This document shows positions 16,924 through 23,989 of a DNA stretch of 31,653 nucleotides, piece by piece. The stretch covers positions 1-31,653 of the IMG/VR virus record IMGVR_UViG_3300022858_000320; one strand, 5' to 3'. Source of the stretch: a virus. The stretch's first letter is position 1. Each line of letters opens with the position of its first letter. The notes under the pieces were generated by a model. It worked only from the letters and a program-made list of their open reading frames with translations, was not told the origin of the DNA and made no database searches. The position numbers and the translations under genes were made by a program.

Positions 16924-17096
16924 TAGGGCGTCCCTGCTAGAGTCTTCTTCGCAGCCTTGACCTTGATCTGGCCACGCTCTACCGCTGGGGCGATGTCATG
17001 ACGATCCATGTCGATCGTTTCCCCTTTCTGGTAGGTGTGCCCGTGATACACGTAGCTGGAGGTCAAGACCCTAATCTCTTCCGTTCCTTTTGACAT
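16923..17096 (-). CDS. Small head-region protein, 57 residues (DUF7210-like)
   Basis: ATG 17096 with a strong AGGAGGT 5 nt upstream. It reads EEIRVLTSSYVYHGHTYQKGETIDMDRHDIAPAVERGQI followed by a basic tail. This layout (strand, H-x-G-x-x-Y-x-x-G-D/E, then a helix and a turn) is seen in small phage proteins encoded between capsid and connector genes, including the DUF7210 type. Function unknown; location suggests a capsid or connector accessory. Confidence 0.7.
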   Translation of the reverse strand: MSKGTEEIRVLTSSYVYHGHTYQKGETIDMDRHDIAPAVERGQIKVKAAKKTLAGTP

Positions 17097-17132
17097 TCAA
17101 CACCTCCTATGTGCTGAAAGTGAAGACCTATC

Positions 17133-17657
17133 CTAGGACGGAGGAAGGACGTACCAGACGGTTGCTCTCGCTACCCCCGCCGTGGCGGCTCCACCTGTCT
17201 GCGTGTACTTGAGATACACGTCCGTGTCGACGACGACTTGCTCAGGCTTGTCACCAACGTAAACCCCGGATACCAGTGTCTCAAGAACATCGTCAGCGTC
17301 GACATAGTGATCGGGATCGGTTGACGTTCCTACCAGCAAGACGTTCGTCGTACCTGCATCGAATGCTGTCGTGATAGCTACGCTTACATGCGACACAACT
17401 GCACCCTTGGGAATCGTCCCAATCTGCGCAGTGAAAGGTGTCGTCACGCTGAACGCGATAGTTCGGGTAATCGCATTTGCGGGCGTGATAGGCACATTGT
17501 ACGTGCCTGCATTGAAGCGGATCTCGTTCCCCATTGTAGGGTCGTACCCTTCAAAGATGTTGGTCCCTTGGTAGTAATCCGCTATCGCGAAAGACGCAGC
17601 CAGGATAAGAACGACACCCAGCAGGACTAGCGCATTGAACTTCATTTGCTTATTCAA
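17133..17657 (-). CDS. Capsid-associated (decoration-type) protein with signal peptide
   Basis: 174 residues from TTG 17657 (AGGAGG 5 nt upstream); ATG four codons later is an alternative. Residues 1-26 form a clear Sec-type signal: basic start, then FNALVLLGVVLILAASFAIA. The rest is a beta-sandwich with TIPKGAVVSHVSVAITTAFDAGTTNVLLVGTSTDPDHYVDADDV and VDTDVYLKYTQTGGAATAG, a pattern frequent in phage proteins encoded next to the capsid and usually called decoration or head fibre. A signal peptide on such a protein is unexpected because capsids assemble in the cytoplasm. The sequence itself is unambiguous about the hydrophobic N-terminus. Confidence 0.7.
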   Translation of the reverse strand: MNKQMKFNALVLLGVVLILAASFAIADYYQGTNIFEGYDPTMGNEIRFNAGTYNVPITPANAITRTIAFSVTTPFTAQIGTIPKGAVVSHVSVAITTAFDAGTTNVLLVGTSTDPDHYVDADDVLETLVSGVYVGDKPEQVVVDTDVYLKYTQTGGAATAGVARATVWYVLPPS

Positions 17658-17696
17658 TTGGACCTCCTTTGGTTGGTCCTTGGTCTAGCTGGTTGC

Positions 17697-18698
17697 CTAT
17701 TCGAGGACGTATGTGATGATGAAGTCAACGCCGGTTGCGGTGTCAGCATCCCCGCCCGTCTTGCCTACCGTGATCGCTGTGGTCACATCCATCTCGATCC
17801 ATGAAGCTCCGTCCGCAATGACCGCACACCCAACCGCAACGAGCATCGACAAAGGAGCGGACTGAGTGAGACTCGCTTGAGCATACGCAGCGATCTTGAC
17901 ACCACCGGCTGACTGGGTTCCCAGAAGATCGACAGTCGTTGTCGTGCCTACAGCACCGCCGTAGGCAATCGCCACGCAGTTGATTACACGATAGGACAAT
18001 CCGGTGACCGCAGCCAGGATTTCATGACCTGCATTGATCTCCGCAACTGTTACACGATGACGGTGGCTTAGGACCACTGAGTTGTTCCCCGAGGCGAGAG
18101 CCACCTGAGCAGTTGCGCTCGGAGTGATCGTCGCGTAGGTATCAAGATCCGCGTCATAAGCCTGCGCGTCAACACCAATTTCGACTGACAGATCTTGCGT
18201 CATCGTCAGGAAAGTAGTCGATTCAACAAGCGTCTGCGCGTTAGCTGTTGGTGTGAGTGTTGCCCAGGTATCAAGGTCTGCATCCCAAGCCTGGGTATCG
18301 GTTCCAATCGTTAGCGTCAACGCCGTGACCATTGCCGCGTAGTCAGCTACAGCAAGGAAGGTCTGCATATTCGCAGCGGGTGTGATCCCTGCGAAGGTGT
18401 CGAGGTCCGCGTCCCATGCCTGCGTGTTAGTCCCGATCGTCAGGCTTAGAGCTACATTGACCGCTGCGAAGTCTGCTGCATTGAGAATCGTCTTGACGTT
18501 CGCTGTCGGTGTGAAGGTAGCCAGGTAGTCGAGATCGGCATCCCACGCTTGAACATCTGCACCAATTACCAAACCGGCAACCGTCCCTGTGAGTGTGCCT
18601 ACCTGCAAGGTTTCGATGTACTGAGGTGCTGCGTAAGCGCCAAACGAAAAGGCAACAAGCGTAAGCATCGTCGCCAAGATGAATAATTTTCTCTTCAT
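17697..18698 (-). CDS. Capsid-associated protein with signal peptide and four fibre-type repeats
   Basis: 333 residues from ATG 18698, which has AGGAGG 5 nt upstream; an in-frame start at 18788 inside the capsid gene is rejected. Residues 1-23 are a textbook signal peptide (MKRKLFILATMLTLVAF, AYA cleavage motif). Residues about 45-205 hold four repeats of 43 residues with the core IGTDTQAWDADLDT then LTPTAN, a module known from phage tail fibres. The C-terminal 125 residues (HRVTVAEINAGHEIL, GLSYRVINCVAIAYGG, VDLLGTQSAGGVKIA, VDFIITYVLE) form a beta domain often found in proteins next to phage capsid genes. Likely a head fibre or decoration protein, possibly exported. Confidence 0.75.
   Translation of the reverse strand: MKRKLFILATMLTLVAFSFGAYAAPQYIETLQVGTLTGTVAGLVIGADVQAWDADLDYLATFTPTANVKTILNAADFAAVNVALSLTIGTNTQAWDADLDTFAGITPAANMQTFLAVADYAAMVTALTLTIGTDTQAWDADLDTWATLTPTANAQTLVESTTFLTMTQDLSVEIGVDAQAYDADLDTYATITPSATAQVALASGNNSVVLSHRHRVTVAEINAGHEILAAVTGLSYRVINCVAIAYGGAVGTTTTVDLLGTQSAGGVKIAAYAQASLTQSAPLSMLVAVGCAVIADGASWIEMDVTTAITVGKTGGDADTATGVDFIITYVLE
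18160..18570 (-). repeat. Four 43-codon repeats in the head-fibre-like gene
   Basis: Four copies at a period of about 129 bp. Each encodes QAWDADLD or QAYDADLD followed by a TPxAN motif. All in frame; the copy nearest the C-terminus (QAYDADLDTYATITPSA) has Tyr for Trp. Confidence 0.8.
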
Positions 18699-18738
18699 TC
18701 GGTCCTCCTTGTACTGACCGATTGTTTCAACTCCCAGA

Positions 18739-19992
18739 CTACGGGAGATCCATGATGCGGAGAGCGTCAGCGATCTTGATCTCGCCACCTGTTCGGCGGG
18801 TAGCCAAGAATCCGATCAGGCCAGCCAGCCGGCGAAGCTCCGAGAACTTCGTCAGGGTTGTGCCCAGTCGATCGAGGATCCGATAGCCGCGCTTGAAGTC
18901 GCCAAAGATTGCGACGTCATTCCCGCTCGAACCATCCCACTCATCGAGGTCATCCTGCGTAAACTGGGGATAGCCTCTGAGCCTGTTCGGTACACCTGCT
19001 TGAACGGAAGGTTGCCACATGAATGAGCCTGTACCTGCACCACCACCACCATCGCCACGAAGAAGCATAACTGCAAGCTCTGTCGCTGACGTGATGACAA
19101 GTTGCCCGTTTTTCCGGTACTGCTTGGGCACCTGATAGAACAGCCGTAGGAAGTCTTCGATGGTCACCGTACCTGCTGCTGCTGCGTGATGCCGAGTGAT
19201 GGTAGTTCCTCTACTCAAGCCACCGAACTCTTTGAGTGCATGGCCTGTCCCTGCCCATACTTGCGTATCCTCAAGCTCGGCAAATCCGAACGTATAGTCT
19301 TCGCTCATGGCCGAAATGAGGTTTGTGTCCGAGTCCATCAGTTCGTCGACACCGAACTCGGAGTATCCATTCATGTCCTCGACGTACTGCCATTCCTCGG
19401 TCAGAACCATGTCGCTGGCGTTGGGGGCGTCACCCAGTTCGAGATTCCCCATACCGACAGTGACTCGCGTTCTGCTTCGCTTGCGCATCCGGTTCGATTT
19501 CGTTTTCTTGACATCTACCAACGAGCGGAAGAGGGTCAAGCCGTTGATCGCAACCAGCCATTCTTTGTCGAGCTCTTCGGGCACAGCGATCTCGCCTACA
19601 GAATCTTCAACGAGGGCACGCTGTTCCTTGGGGATCGAGGCAAGCACTTCTGCGTTCCCACTGTGAACGCGCAGCGTGTTCGCGAAGAGTGATTGCTTGG
19701 CTCGTTGTTCGTCCGTGATTTCCCCAGTAGGGATTGGAGGACGATTCAGCCGTAAGAGAAGCTCTTGCTGTTCCTCACGGACCTTCTTGATTTCCTCAGC
19801 AAGCCCGGTCGTTCGTGCTTCGATGATCGTTGAAGCCTGCGCCTCAACCTTGTCACCTAGCGTAGAGTCGAAGTCGTCGAGCTTTGTTCTCATCAGAGTA
19901 ACAAGCCCGGTCAGTTCCTTGGTCGCTTCTGCATGTTCCTTCTGCATCTGCGCTACGGAAGTTTGCTCATTTCCTTCATTATCATTTGCCAC
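18739..19992 (-). CDS. Major capsid protein (HK97 fold)
   Basis: 417 residues from GTG 19992, with AGGAGGT 7 nt upstream. Residues 10-85 are a charged coiled coil (delta/scaffold domain) expected to be removed by the protease. From about 105 the mature shell protein: LVEDSVGEIAVPEELDKEWLVAINGLTLFRSLVDV, then a basic stretch NRMRKRSRTRVTV, EWQYVEDMNGYSEFGVDELMDS, FLRLFYQVPKQYRKNGQLVITSATELAVML, RLRGYPQF, and VAIFGDFKRGYRILDRLG, the classic end of HK97 capsid proteins. A gap of only 12 nt separates it from the protease gene. Confidence 0.93.
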   Translation of the reverse strand: MANDNEGNEQTSVAQMQKEHAEATKELTGLVTLMRTKLDDFDSTLGDKVEAQASTIIEARTTGLAEEIKKVREEQQELLLRLNRPPIPTGEITDEQRAKQSLFANTLRVHSGNAEVLASIPKEQRALVEDSVGEIAVPEELDKEWLVAINGLTLFRSLVDVKKTKSNRMRKRSRTRVTVGMGNLELGDAPNASDMVLTEEWQYVEDMNGYSEFGVDELMDSDTNLISAMSEDYTFGFAELEDTQVWAGTGHALKEFGGLSRGTTITRHHAAAAGTVTIEDFLRLFYQVPKQYRKNGQLVITSATELAVMLLRGDGGGGAGTGSFMWQPSVQAGVPNRLRGYPQFTQDDLDEWDGSSGNDVAIFGDFKRGYRILDRLGTTLTKFSELRRLAGLIGFLATRRTGGEIKIADALRIMDLP

Positions 19993-20004
19993 TTGGAATA
20001 CCTC

Positions 20005-20799
20005 CTATGTCTTATTGAGTATCGAGCGTAGCTCTGCAGTCACCTTCGAGTGCGTTTGCGGATCGAAGATGCGTCTTAATTGCGAGTCTCCTAGCAGAGT
20101 GGACGGGTCCGGGTCTGCGTCGAAGAGTGCAGTGAACGTGTTGAGCCTTTTGATTAAGTTGCGTACTTGTTCTGAGCTTTTGATGACGAGGATCCCGAGG
20201 TCGTTGGCCTCTTCCTGTTCTCCATCGAGCGCCGATCGCGTTGTTTCAATCATCTTCCTGATATCTGAAGCAGAGCCACCACGAAGCGCCATCTGAAGAA
20301 CGCCGATCTGTGACCGGACATCATCGATGTTCGCCTCGGGATTGGCTGCGAAGTTCCGCATCAGGATAGCTACCTCGTAAGACTTGATTTCGGTATAGTG
20401 CCAGATCCCATCAGAGTCTTTCTTCTGTTGGATGACGTCGAAGCCGTGCGACATCTGGGAGTAATACCCCGCCGCTAGATTCTCTCCAGAAGGATCGGGC
20501 AACCCTGCATAAACCTCGGCTGCGTCCTTCGAGTACTCAATGTTCAGAGATCCATGAACAAGCAAACCAGTATTGTCTTCCGCGCACCGTGCGAGCCCGA
20601 TACCCATCCACGGCATGTGGAAGAACGTGATGGGGAGCTCACCTTTCTGAGCCTTGAGCGTCCTCTTGAATGCGCCTTCGTCGATGATCGTATTGTACGA
20701 ATCCTTATTCCCGAAGACGGAAGCATGACCAGTGAAGTCTCCTTCTCTGCCTTCGGCTCTTAACTCGCGAACCTCTAGAGGCACTGCGAGATACTTCAT
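20005..20799 (-). CDS. Prohead maturation protease (HK97/S78 family)
   Basis: 264 residues. ATG 20799 overlaps the portal stop as ATGA and has GGAGGTG upstream. Residues 20-45 GDFTGHASVFGNKDSYNTIIDEGAF are typical. The probable catalytic His is H61 (TFFHMPW) and the probable catalytic Ser is S117 (YSQMSHGF), followed by the strand with YTEIKSYEVAILMRNFAANPEA. About 100 C-terminal residues after the protease domain are helical and charged and may act as scaffold or self-cleaved tail. The enzyme trims the capsid protein delta domain inside the prohead. A normal neighbour of portal and capsid. Confidence 0.9.
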   Translation of the reverse strand: MKYLAVPLEVRELRAEGREGDFTGHASVFGNKDSYNTIIDEGAFKRTLKAQKGELPITFFHMPWMGIGLARCAEDNTGLLVHGSLNIEYSKDAAEVYAGLPDPSGENLAAGYYSQMSHGFDVIQQKKDSDGIWHYTEIKSYEVAILMRNFAANPEANIDDVRSQIGVLQMALRGGSASDIRKMIETTRSALDGEQEEANDLGILVIKSSEQVRNLIKRLNTFTALFDADPDPSTLLGDSQLRRIFDPQTHSKVTAELRSILNKT

Positions 20800-22874
20800 A
20801 AGCCACCTCCGTTAAGTTGTTCTGCATCAGGCCCCGTTTCGTAGAGTTCCTGACAGTTACAATTCACCGTCTCTTCTGCCGAACCGCTGGGATCGCCCGG
20901 ATACATGAGCCCGTTCGGGTACGTTGCATTAATTGCGTAGATCGTCCCATCATCTAGTGCCGCGTGTGAGTCGCGCATATCTCCTGACCGCGCAGAGATC
21001 CATCGCTTACCCGTCACTACACCTGTTTGAATCGCGGCCTCATGAGAAGCGAATCCACTTGCTCCATGAATCTCTGTCCTTGCGATCGTCATCGAGCGGC
21101 TCTTGTCGAATGGGAGCTCAGGATCCTTTCCACCGAATCTCTCGTAGAGCCCTTGGAGTTGACGCGCTGTATCTACCGCGCTTGCACCTTCGAGAGCTGC
21201 CTTGTCCACTACACGCTTCACTCGAGAGATCGTCTTTGCTTGGATCTTGTCAACCTGTTCCGCTACCTGGCCTTCGACAAAGGAAGTGATCGCGCCGGTA
21301 TAGGCGTCGAATCTAAGACTAGCTCTCTCGGTATTTCCGAGGATCTCTGCTTCTACGTCTTTCCCTATCCGATCGATGGTTACTCGCCAGGAAGCTGTGA
21401 GAACGATTCTCCATGCCTCTGCTTCACCACGGATAAGCGCCTCGTAGTTGGTGTTGCCTGCCTTCCAGTGGTTTTCTATCAGCTTCCCTTCTTCGAGGAA
21501 GCGTTTGGATACGTTCTTGCCCATCGCTCCTGCGTAGGCTTGCTGCACACGATCGCGCAGAATCCACCGGGCGTCGATTGAGCTTTCGTCGGCGTTGATA
21601 GCTCTGCTCTGGATTGACCTGCCTTGAGATGTGTTATTCAAAGGCAGCATTCCCGCTTGCATGAATCCGGTATCAGGGCATGCCCATGACGGCAACCCAA
21701 GGTCAAGGGCGACGTTGATCGCCCGAATGTTGATTCCCATTTCCAGATAATACTTTGCGATTCGAGCATTCTGCCGACGCATCTCTACCACTGGGGGGGA
21801 TTGAGAAAGGTCGTGTACGAAAACAACGTCATCGCCAAAGAGAGGAGCGAGCTGTAGGTTGATAGCCGCAAGCGCCGACTTAGCATTTGGGAGCGTCTCA
21901 TTAGTCCACAAGAACACTTCGGCCATCTGCTGGTTTTCAAAGGTAGCATCAGCCACTCCGAGCAGAACAGGGTGAACGCCAAGCCCAAGGGCAAGCTTTC
22001 TATCTGTCAGCTTGATCGATTCAGTGAAGTCCATCTCTGCAGGTGTGCCCATGAGCGACTGGAAGTAGACACGGGTGCGCGCCAGTAGCATCTTTCTGAA
22101 GTTCTTCGGCCCTCTCTTCGTCTTCACAATCTGAGTCTTGATTTCCTCAGATTGCTTCGGTGAGAGATCGCCCGAGATGATCCCCGAAGGTAAGACAGCA
22201 TTATCGAATGAGAACTTCTGTGCATCCTGAATCGAGTCAGCTACATCTGCTCTCCTCTGCGTTGGCTGTAGTGTGGCTATCCCCGTGTGTTCGTTGATGG
22301 GATCGTACTGGACGATATGGACAATCTCCTCAGATTTATATACTTGCGCATCCATACCGAAGCCAGGTTTGTAGACGTACTCAAGCTCAGTCTCATTGAC
22401 AGGCCGAGGTCTTACAAGATCGGGACGAAGCGGCCAGATTTCAATCAGCCCGGCTTTCGCGTTGACGTTGTTGATCTTCCAGATGATTGCGCCTTTGAGG
22501 TCACGAGCGAATGACAGCCGGTACATGATGTCTCGCCAGCTTAGGCGGGGGTTCGGCTTTCGAGCGAACTTCACAGCACCATGCGTTGCAGGCAAATCTG
22601 TGAGTGTCCCATCAGGGAGAAGTCTTTTCGCTTGAATGGGGATTGAGGATTCTGCGTTCGCCCGGATTCGCAGACAGCGAGCAATGAGTTCGTTCTTTCT
22701 GAAATACTTGCGGACTGCTTTCTCATAGTCCCAGTCCGACCAGAGCGATTGACCGATAGCAGTCTGACCCCAGAACGGAGGGACATCACCAGTCAGCCTT
22801 TTCGCTATTGCAGTCCAGATAGTGTCTCGAAGCCCACTGCGTACACTGTCTCCCAGGAAGTCTCTAAAGCCCAT
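20796..22874 (-). CDS. Portal protein fused to MuF-type minor head protein
   Basis: 692 residues, ATG 22874, preceded by AGGGAGA. Residues about 25-420 are an HK97-type portal: KYFRKNELIARCLRIRANAESSIPI, KPNPRLSWRDIMYRLSFARDLKGAIIWKI, EEIVHIVQYDP, and LALGLGVHPVLLGVADATFENQQMAEVFLW. Residues about 440-590 are helical. Residues about 595-680 match the Mu F-like head morphogenesis domain: MTIARTEIHGASGFASHEA, RWISARSGDMRDSHAALDDG, VNCNCQELYETG. Portal and MuF are separate genes in most phages; here one frame covers both. The dodecameric portal is the DNA entry ring and the MuF part is usually injected or internal. It has its own promoter upstream. Confidence 0.93.
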   Translation of the reverse strand: MGFRDFLGDSVRSGLRDTIWTAIAKRLTGDVPPFWGQTAIGQSLWSDWDYEKAVRKYFRKNELIARCLRIRANAESSIPIQAKRLLPDGTLTDLPATHGAVKFARKPNPRLSWRDIMYRLSFARDLKGAIIWKINNVNAKAGLIEIWPLRPDLVRPRPVNETELEYVYKPGFGMDAQVYKSEEIVHIVQYDPINEHTGIATLQPTQRRADVADSIQDAQKFSFDNAVLPSGIISGDLSPKQSEEIKTQIVKTKRGPKNFRKMLLARTRVYFQSLMGTPAEMDFTESIKLTDRKLALGLGVHPVLLGVADATFENQQMAEVFLWTNETLPNAKSALAAINLQLAPLFGDDVVFVHDLSQSPPVVEMRRQNARIAKYYLEMGINIRAINVALDLGLPSWACPDTGFMQAGMLPLNNTSQGRSIQSRAINADESSIDARWILRDRVQQAYAGAMGKNVSKRFLEEGKLIENHWKAGNTNYEALIRGEAEAWRIVLTASWRVTIDRIGKDVEAEILGNTERASLRFDAYTGAITSFVEGQVAEQVDKIQAKTISRVKRVVDKAALEGASAVDTARQLQGLYERFGGKDPELPFDKSRSMTIARTEIHGASGFASHEAAIQTGVVTGKRWISARSGDMRDSHAALDDGTIYAINATYPNGLMYPGDPSGSAEETVNCNCQELYETGPDAEQLNGGGL

Positions 22875-22913
22875 ACGTCAATTCTCCCTAGTCGATCCTC
22901 GGAGCCAAAGAGG

Positions 22914-22943
22914 ACTATACACGGGGGAGGATAGAACAGTCAA
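22914..22943 (-). promoter_or_regulatory. Sigma70/A-type promoter for the head operon
   Basis: On the minus strand TTGACT (22943-22938), an 18-bp spacer and TATAGT (22919-22914). The -35 box overlaps the end of the terminator just upstream. The transcript would start near 22907, 33 nt before the portal ATG. Confidence 0.72.
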
Positions 22944-22972
22944 GAGAAAGAGGGCTGATTGGGACAGCCCTC
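22942..22972 (-). terminator. Rho-independent terminator after the island
   Basis: GAGGGCTG pairs perfectly with CAGCCCTC around a 7-nt loop and is followed by TTTCTCTT. It ends transcripts from the three-gene island just before the portal promoter. Confidence 0.8.
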
Positions 22973-23012
22973 GATCTCAGGTTCTCACAGAAAAACTGGA
23001 CGAGCTAGTCTA

Positions 23013-23213
23013 CTACTTCTTGCCTGACGATTGCAACAGCTCTGGATCTATCCCTGTCCCACTGTGGATTTCGTGGTAGTGGAGCAGGCGTCTGATAATC
23101 TCGTCATAGCTCGGTTTGTGGTAATCGGAGAACTGTTCACCGACCACCCTGAGCCTTACTGCGGTAGATTTGGAAACCCAGATTGTTGTCTTGCCTTCTC
23201 CTGTTCTTGCCAT
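23013..23213 (-). CDS. Ribbon-helix-helix-like small protein
   Basis: 66 residues from ATG 23213, with GGAGG 7 nt upstream; an ATG six codons earlier lies on top of that site and is rejected. The pattern TTIWVSKSTAVRLRVVGEQF then PSYDEIIRRLLHYHE is a strand followed by two helices, as in VapB-like or DUF7557-like ribbon-helix-helix proteins, which bind operator DNA as dimers. It overlaps the 3' end of the HNH gene by 58 bp. No toxin partner is visible beside it, so a repressor role is more likely than antitoxin. Confidence 0.6.
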   Translation of the reverse strand: MARTGEGKTTIWVSKSTAVRLRVVGEQFSDYHKPSYDEIIRRLLHYHEIHSGTGIDPELLQSSGKK

Positions 23214-23566
23214 TCTAGTTCCTCCCGCCATCTGGCGATGTTGCTTATCCTCGCGTGTGCACTAGTAGTCAAAGATTGAAGATGCTCAGGGTTAATACAG
23301 AGCGAGTACCCGCACTTGTGATGAACGTCTCTTTTCTTGATGTCTTGGTAGTCCAATCCGTTAGCCAGGCAAAAGGCTACCCGGTGTGCGTAGAGGTGTG
23401 AGCGTCCGCTACCTCCCCGAATAGCCCAGCGAACACACCCGTATGGATTGCCCCGTACTCCTGGACTCGTCGCGCCTGTCCAGATTCAACAGCCATTCGC
23501 CTGCTTCTCAATTCGCCCCCAGAAAGCTATGAGAATTTCCGGTGCGATGAGGTCGATTAGAGGCAT
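23156..23566 (-). pseudogene. HNH endonuclease interrupted by an in-frame TGA
   Basis: A 136-codon frame from ATG 23566 is intact except for TGA at 23486-23488 (codon 27). Around it the protein follows the phage HNH_3-type plan: FWGRIEKQANGC, stop, IWTGATSPG, YGCVRW, LYAHRVAFCLANG, then the core VHHKCGYSLCINPEHLQSL. The family has Trp where the stop falls, and TGG to TGA is a single change. Other genes here end in TGA, so the codon is not reassigned. Either the gene is dead, or some readthrough occurs, or a shorter product starts at TTG 23356 and keeps HHKC and CINPEHL but loses the AHR helix. HNH enzymes near terminase genes can aid packaging or home. Confidence 0.75.
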
Positions 23567-23596
23567 TTCCTCCCGTCCTTTGGTTCTGTGACAACC

Positions 23597-23809
23597 TCAT
23601 GGCATTCGCGTATAAAAACTTTTCCCGCGAGCGACAATAACCCGATCTGTGATTCCTCTTATAACAGGGCAATCAGCCAGATTAATCTGCCCGCCGTCAC
23701 GGATGATGCTGCGCTCATCGCGAGTAAGCCCGAATACTCGTCGCGCCCCCAATTTACTGCCCCAGACATTGCAATATCCGGTTGATGTGTACCGTTTGTT
23801 GGCGTTCAT
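23597..23809 (-). CDS. Hypothetical island protein, 70 residues
   Basis: ATG 23809 with AAGGAGG 8 nt upstream, first gene after the island promoter (22 or so nt into the transcript). It is basic, with STGYCNVWGSKLGARRVFGLTRDERSIIRDGG and a beta-rich end (CPVIRGITDRVIVARGKSFYTR). No family recognised. Good start signals and its place between promoter and HNH gene make it a likely real gene. Confidence 0.65.
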   Translation of the reverse strand: MNANKRYTSTGYCNVWGSKLGARRVFGLTRDERSIIRDGGQINLADCPVIRGITDRVIVARGKSFYTRMP

Positions 23810-23836
23810 TTGTCTTGCCTCCTTGGCTACACGACC

Positions 23837-23865
23837 AGTATACTATAGTTCCTCTATAGAGTCAA
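23837..23865 (-). promoter_or_regulatory. Sigma70/A-type promoter for the island, with palindrome in the spacer
   Basis: Minus strand TTGACT (23865-23860), 17-bp spacer, TATACT (23842-23837): close to consensus. The spacer contains CTATAG twice and overlaps a CTCTATAGAG palindrome (23852-23861), so a repressor bound there would block polymerase. Confidence 0.8.
23852..23861. promoter_or_regulatory. Palindrome CTCTATAGAG, candidate operator copy 1
   Basis: Perfect 10-bp palindrome between the -35 and -10 boxes of the island promoter, partly covering the -35 end. Same sequence as at 27302-27311 and 28520-28529. Confidence 0.5.
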
Positions 23866-23869
23866 GCCA

Positions 23870-23907
23870 GAGAAAAAGGAGACGCTTCCCAGGCATCTCC
23901 TTTTCTC
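23870..23907 (-). terminator. Terminator after the large terminase gene
   Basis: A hairpin of about 15 bp (GAGAAAAGGAGATGC with GCGTCTCCTTTTTCTC, one mismatch/bulge) around a 7-nt loop. The T-rich tract is partly in the stem, and the stem is A/T-rich at the base in both directions, so it may also stop opposing transcripts. Confidence 0.65.
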
Positions 23908-23989
23908 TCCGAGATCGCGCCGTACTTCAAGGAGGTTGTACACGTGTTGGGTCCGAGAGGAGTCGACACGTAGAACTACCATAGCATTT

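Noticed and set aside
18699-18788. Upstream start for the head-fibre-like gene
   Set aside because: It lies inside the capsid gene, would bury the signal peptide 30 residues in, and has no ribosome site; ATG 18698 has AGGAGG.
23486-23488. Reassignment of TGA to Trp
   Set aside because: Several sound genes end in TGA, including ATGA and GTGA overlaps at 20796, 15824, 30782 and 31027, and no other gene needs TGA as sense.
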